The translations under genes were made by a program, and so were the position numbers. A DNA stretch of 59,251 bases from Clostridiales bacterium (GTDB lineage Bacteria > Bacillota > Clostridia > Oscillospirales > CAG-272), in contig JAAWDG010000001.1 in NCBI GenBank assembly GCA_022793655.1, positions 1 through 59,251 of the forward strand, given 5' to 3'. The first letter of the stretch is position 1, and each line of letters opens with the position of its first letter. A model generated the notes under the pieces. That model ran no database searches. It was not told the DNA's origin and was given only the letters and a program-made list of their open reading frames with translations. Positions 55,644-59,251 of the stretch are shown here, one piece after another.

Positions 55644-57524
55644 ATGAAAGAATTTACAGTAAATGAAATTGATATTGCGGTGATCGGTGGCGGTCATGCG
55701 GGCATAGAGGCGGCCCTTTGCGGGGCGCGCCTTGGCTTTCGTACGGCGCTTTTTACGATCAATTTAGACGCGCTGGGCAATATGCCTTGTAATCCGGCCA
55801 TCGGCGGCACCGGCAAGGGCCATTTGGTCTATGAAATTGATGCGCTGGGCGGCGAAATGGGGTATGCTGCCGACAAAGCCACGATTTTATCCCGCATGTT
55901 AAACGCCGGCAAGGGCGCAGCCGTACACTCGAAACGGGTGCAGGCCGACCGCCGGCTTTATCAGCAGATTGTCAAAGAAATTTTAGAGGATACCCCCGGC
56001 CTTTCGATCATTCAGGCCGAGGTCTGTGATGTACGCATCAAAGAGGGACGCGTGGCGGGCGTGCTGACGACGTTGGGGGGGTATTTTCCCTGTAAGGCGG
56101 CGATTTTGTGCTGCGGCACTTATCTCAATGCCCAAGTGATTATTGGTGAACACACGGTTTCTTCGGGTCCGGACGGCATGCTGCCCGCCCTATATTTGAC
56201 CGAGACGTTAAGACGAGAGGGTATTTCATTTAGACGGTTTAAGACCGGCACTCCGCCGCGGGTGCATCGGGAATCGATCGATTTTACAAAGTTAGAACCG
56301 CAGCCGGTGGAAGGCCCGCCTGAGCCTTTCTCGGTGCGCACAGACCGGGCGGCGCTTGCTGCCATCGAGCAAATTCCCTGTTATATTGCTTACACCAACG
56401 AGACAACCCATCAGATTATTTTAGATAATTTAGACCGCTCTCCTATCTATTCGGGGAAAATTCACGGTACCGGCCCACGCTATTGTCCCTCGATCGAGGA
56501 TAAAATTGTGCGGTTCCGCGATAAAGACCGGCATCGGATCTTTGTCGAGCCAATGGGACGGCACACCAAAGAGATGTATTTGCAGGGGTTCTCCTCTTCC
56601 ATGCCGCAAGAGGTGCAGCTGGCGATGCTGCATTCGATGGCCGGCTTTGAAAATGCGCATATGATGCGTCCGGCCTATGCGATTGAGTATGACTGCATTG
56701 ACCCGACCGAGCTTTACCCAACCCTTGAATTTAAAAAGGTGTCGGGGCTCTATGGCGCTGGACAGTTCAACGGTACCTCTGGATATGAAGAGGCCGCCGC
56801 CCAGGGTTTGGTGGCCGGACTCAATGCGGCGCTGAAGCTGCAAAATAAGCCGCCGCTTATTTTAACTCGCGATCAATCGTACATAGGCGTGTTAATCGAC
56901 GATTTAGTGACCAAGGGAACCAATGAACCCTATCGCATCATGACCAGCCGTTCGGAATATCGCTTGTTATTAAGGCAAGATAATGCGGACGCCCGGCTGA
57001 CCCCCCTTGGCTATCAAGCGGGGCTTATCGATAAGGCCCACTATGATGCTTTTTGCGAGAAACAAGAGAAGATCGCGGCCGAAATCAACCGCTTAGAGCA
57101 CAGCACGATTGGTCCCTCCCCCGCCTTTAACGAGGCGCTTGCGGCCTATGGAACCACTCCGCTTGAAAGCGGGGCGCGCTTGGCTGACCTTTTGCGCCGG
57201 CCCGAGTTAGATTATGAGAAAACGGCTGTTTTTGATAAGGAACGGCCTTCGTTGCCGCCTGAGGTAATCAAAACCGTTGAGGTCAGCATCAAATATGATG
57301 GCTATATCCGCCGGCAAAAGGCCGAGGTGGAAAAATTTGCGAAATTAGAAAACAAAAAACTGCCTTTGGATATCGAATATGAGAAGATCGAGGGCATTCG
57401 GTTAGAGGCAAGGCAAAAGCTAAGCCAGATCAAGCCGGAAAATATAGGACAGGCCTCCCGCATTAGCGGTGTTTCACCAGCGGATATTTCGGTGCTGCTT
57501 TTATGGTTGGGAGAGAAGCGATGA
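55644..57524 (+). CDS. mnmG: tRNA uridine-34 carboxymethylaminomethyl modification enzyme MnmG (GidA)
   Basis: The 626-residue FAD enzyme, working with MnmE, modifies wobble uridine-34. It shows the FAD loop [42 protein letters not shown], the cysteine pair region ILCCGTYLN and [15 protein letters not shown]-terminal tRNA-binding helix bundle ends before the rsmG start. mnmE itself is not in the window. Confidence 0.97.
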   Translation: MKEFTVNEIDIAVIGGGHAGIEAALCGARLGFRTALFTINLDALGNMPCNPAIGGTGKGHLVYEIDALGGEMGYAADKATILSRMLNAGKGAAVHSKRVQADRRLYQQIVKEILEDTPGLSIIQAEVCDVRIKEGRVAGVLTTLGGYFPCKAAILCCGTYLNAQVIIGEHTVSSGPDGMLPALYLTETLRREGISFRRFKTGTPPRVHRESIDFTKLEPQPVEGPPEPFSVRTDRAALAAIEQIPCYIAYTNETTHQIILDNLDRSPIYSGKIHGTGPRYCPSIEDKIVRFRDKDRHRIFVEPMGRHTKEMYLQGFSSSMPQEVQLAMLHSMAGFENAHMMRPAYAIEYDCIDPTELYPTLEFKKVSGLYGAGQFNGTSGYEEAAAQGLVAGLNAALKLQNKPPLILTRDQSYIGVLIDDLVTKGTNEPYRIMTSRSEYRLLLRQDNADARLTPLGYQAGLIDKAHYDAFCEKQEKIAAEINRLEHSTIGPSPAFNEALAAYGTTPLESGARLADLLRRPELDYEKTAVFDKERPSLPPEVIKTVEVSIKYDGYIRRQKAEVEKFAKLENKKLPLDIEYEKIEGIRLEARQKLSQIKPENIGQASRISGVSPADISVLLLWLGEKR

Positions 57525-58231
57525 GCGTTTTTCGTATATGTATGCAGCAGGCTTTGAGCGAAAACGGTTTAGGCGCCTATCTTGCCCATATAGAAGCGTT
57601 TGAAGTGCTTGCCCGGCTACTAAAGGAACAGAATAAAAAAGTCAATTTAACCGCCATTACCGATGATGACGGCATTGCCAGAAAGCATATCGCCGACAGT
57701 CTTTTTGCCGCAGCCGAGATTGAGGACGGTGCACGTGTTGCCGATGTTGGCTGCGGCGGGGGCTTTCCCACCCTGCCGCTGGCGATTGCTCGAAGAGATA
57801 TCGCGATCACGGCGATTGACTCTACCGCCAAGAAACTGGCGTTTGTTGGCGAGGCGGCAGGGCAGTTAAAACTGCCGGACATTACCGTGTTGCCGGCCCG
57901 GGCCGAAACGGTAGGGCGGGGTCCTATGCGGGGGTCCTTTGACGTGGTAACGGCAAGAGCGGTAGCCGCGTTGCCTGTTTTATTGGAGCTTTGTGTGCCG
58001 CTGCTCCGGGTGGAAGGAAGACTCGTGGCGCTAAAGGGCAAAAACGGGGCCGAAGAATTGGCCATGGCCCAAGGTGCGCTTGAAAAATTAGGCTGTACGG
58101 CGGTTCTCAAAGAGTATACCTTATTTAGCCCCGAACCACAGGGCAGGAGCTTAGTGATTGTGACGAAAAAAGCAAAGACGCCGGAATCGTATCCGCGGGA
58201 CTATGCAAAAATTGTGAAAAAACCTTTATAA
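57521..58231 (+). CDS. rsmG: 16S rRNA guanine-527 N7-methyltransferase RsmG (GidB)
   Basis: The 236-residue SAM-dependent methyltransferase has [20 protein letters not shown], the SAM loop [19 protein letters not shown], and [18 protein letters not shown]. It methylates G527, and loss is known to give low-level streptomycin resistance in other bacteria. The ATG overlaps the mnmG stop (ATGA); a longer frame begins 6 codons earlier inside mnmG. Confidence 0.95.
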   Translation: MSVFRICMQQALSENGLGAYLAHIEAFEVLARLLKEQNKKVNLTAITDDDGIARKHIADSLFAAAEIEDGARVADVGCGGGFPTLPLAIARRDIAITAIDSTAKKLAFVGEAAGQLKLPDITVLPARAETVGRGPMRGSFDVVTARAVAALPVLLELCVPLLRVEGRLVALKGKNGAEELAMAQGALEKLGCTAVLKEYTLFSPEPQGRSLVIVTKKAKTPESYPRDYAKIVKKPL

Positions 58232-58257
58232 GGTTGGACAAAGAAGAATCGAATAAA

Positions 58258-59251
58258 ATGGATAAAAAGTTAATTGTCATTAAGGTGGGCACCAGTTCGC
58301 TGACATCAGCCGACGGGGCCGCCGATGGAGAAAAGATCAAAAAAATTTGTGAAGGGGTTGCCGATTTACGGGACATGGGCTATCGCGTTATCGTGGTGAG
58401 TTCGGGCGCGATTGCCGCCGGCTTCCGTAGGCTTGGCTTCTCTGCAAGACCCAAGCAGATCGCGTTTGAGCAGGCCTCGGCCGCTGTTGGGCAAATGCTG
58501 TTAATGGATGAATACAGCGCTCATTTGGCCGGACGCGGTTATCAGGCGGCGCAGATTCTGCTCACACCCGATGCTTTTTTAGTCAAAGAAAAATATATCA
58601 ACGCCTTTAACACCATGGAAATTTTGTTAAAGCGCGGGGTGATTCCGATCATCAACGAGAATAATACCGTAGCGACCAGTGAAATCCGCTTTGGCGACAA
58701 CGATACTCTTTCGGCGCAGGTGGCGGCCATGGTCCATGCCGACCGGCTGGTGCTTTTGACCGATGTGGACGGCCTGTATACCGGTCACCCCAAATTAGAT
58801 AAATCAGCCCGCCGCATTGAGGTGGTGGAGAAAATTACACCCGAAATTGAGGAGTATGCCGAGGGGGCCGGCAGTGCCAACGGCACCGGCGGGATGAAAA
58901 CCAAAATCTCGGCCGCGAGACTCGCTACCTCGGCCGGGGTAGAGGTGTATATCTGTTCTGCCAAGCCGGCGGGCAGTGTCGCCGGTGGGGTGACGGGCGA
59001 AAATCCCGGCACTTTGTTTAAGGCGGGCGAAAATTTAAAAACAAGACTCCAGTGGATGGCTTTTTATGCGAAAAGCCGGGGCGAAATCATTATTGACCAA
59101 GGGGCGGCCGATGCTGTGAACGAGCATCACAAGAGCTTGCTTTTGGCGGGCATCACCGCCGTGCAGGGCCAGTTTGAAGAGGGGGATGTGGTGGACATTC
59201 TGACCGCCGATGAAACCCGGGTGGCCCGCGGCTTTGCCTCTTACGGGGCTA
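58258..59251 (+). CDS. proB: glutamate 5-kinase, 3' end cut by the window
   Basis: 331 codons are present; the gene runs off the window. The amino-acid-kinase domain has KLIVIKVGTSSLTS at the start, VVSSGAIAAGFRRLGF, PIINENNTVATSEIRFGDNDTLSA, TDVDGLYTGHP and GTGGMKTKISAARLATSAGV. A PUA domain begins at about residue 275 (SRGEIIIDQGAADAV). It makes glutamyl phosphate for proline synthesis. proA probably follows outside the window. The start is 26 bp after rsmG. Confidence 0.96.
   Translation, partial: MDKKLIVIKVGTSSLTSADGAADGEKIKKICEGVADLRDMGYRVIVVSSGAIAAGFRRLGFSARPKQIAFEQASAAVGQMLLMDEYSAHLAGRGYQAAQILLTPDAFLVKEKYINAFNTMEILLKRGVIPIINENNTVATSEIRFGDNDTLSAQVAAMVHADRLVLLTDVDGLYTGHPKLDKSARRIEVVEKITPEIEEYAEGAGSANGTGGMKTKISAARLATSAGVEVYICSAKPAGSVAGGVTGENPGTLFKAGENLKTRLQWMAFYAKSRGEIIIDQGAADAVNEHHKSLLLAGITAVQGQFEEGDVVDILTADETRVARGFASYGA

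Overview
This window is the replication-origin neighbourhood of a Gram-positive bacterium, most likely a member of the Clostridia. The pointers are the rpmH-rnpA-yidD-yidC-jag / dnaA-dnaN-recF-remB-gyrB-gyrA arrangement, a T-box leader, a lysine riboswitch, a Noc/Soj/Spo0J set with a perfect parS, a CsaB-type pyruvyl transferase, a PrsA-like foldase, an LCP protein, an archaeal-type AspRS with GatCAB, and a DapL-type lysine pathway. No rRNA, tRNA, CRISPR array, IS element or phage gene was recognised. Species cannot be named from the sequence alone.

Layout. (1) 1-7.5 kb, minus strand: a very large secreted WapA/RHS-type protein whose last 175 residues resemble a SleB-type cell-wall hydrolase, followed by a lipoprotein that may be its immunity partner, followed at the window edge by a start-less RHS fragment identical over 136 bp to the inside of the big gene. 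(2) 7.8-9.3 kb: an unknown membrane protein, a small ribbon-helix-helix regulator, and a divergent AbrB-like regulator with a zinc-ribbon tail. (3) 9.3-16.9 kb, minus strand: a polar amino-acid ABC transporter with its own promoter, then gatC-gatA-gatB-aspS behind a T-box leader whose specifier looks like AAC (Asn). This fits Asn-tRNA(Asn) made by transamidation. (4) 16.9-23.4 kb, minus strand: a membrane protein, then lysA, dapL, dapF, dapB and dapA behind a lysine riboswitch, giving a short aminotransferase-type route to meso-DAP and lysine. (5) 23.9-26.8 kb: a second copy of the small RHH gene with a conserved upstream region, then jag, yidC, yidD, rnpA and rpmH on the minus strand.

(6) From 27 kb on, all genes are on the plus strand: dnaA, dnaN, recF, remB, gyrB, gyrA, a lipoprotein, recA-recX-rimO, pgsA, an LCP protein, a DUF6514-like protein, noc, parS, soj, spo0J, serS, a membrane protein, a MORN-repeat membrane protein, a glycosyltransferase-CsaB fusion, a PrsA-like foldase, galK, a membrane protein, a WalJ/YycJ-like hydrolase, rlmH, a 36-residue membrane ORF, mnmG, rsmG and the start of proB. 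The change from mainly minus to all plus between 26.8 and 27.0 kb fits divergent replication from an origin next to dnaA. Candidate DnaA boxes (mostly the variant TTTTGCACA) lie on both sides of dnaA, and a second striking cluster, three boxes exactly 12 bp apart plus a fourth, lies between gyrB and gyrA.

The items most worth following up are the RHS toxin/lipoprotein/orphan-tip cassette, the duplicated RHH gene with its conserved tandem 10-bp repeat, the gyrB-gyrA DnaA-box array, and parS embedded in a 36-bp perfect palindrome.
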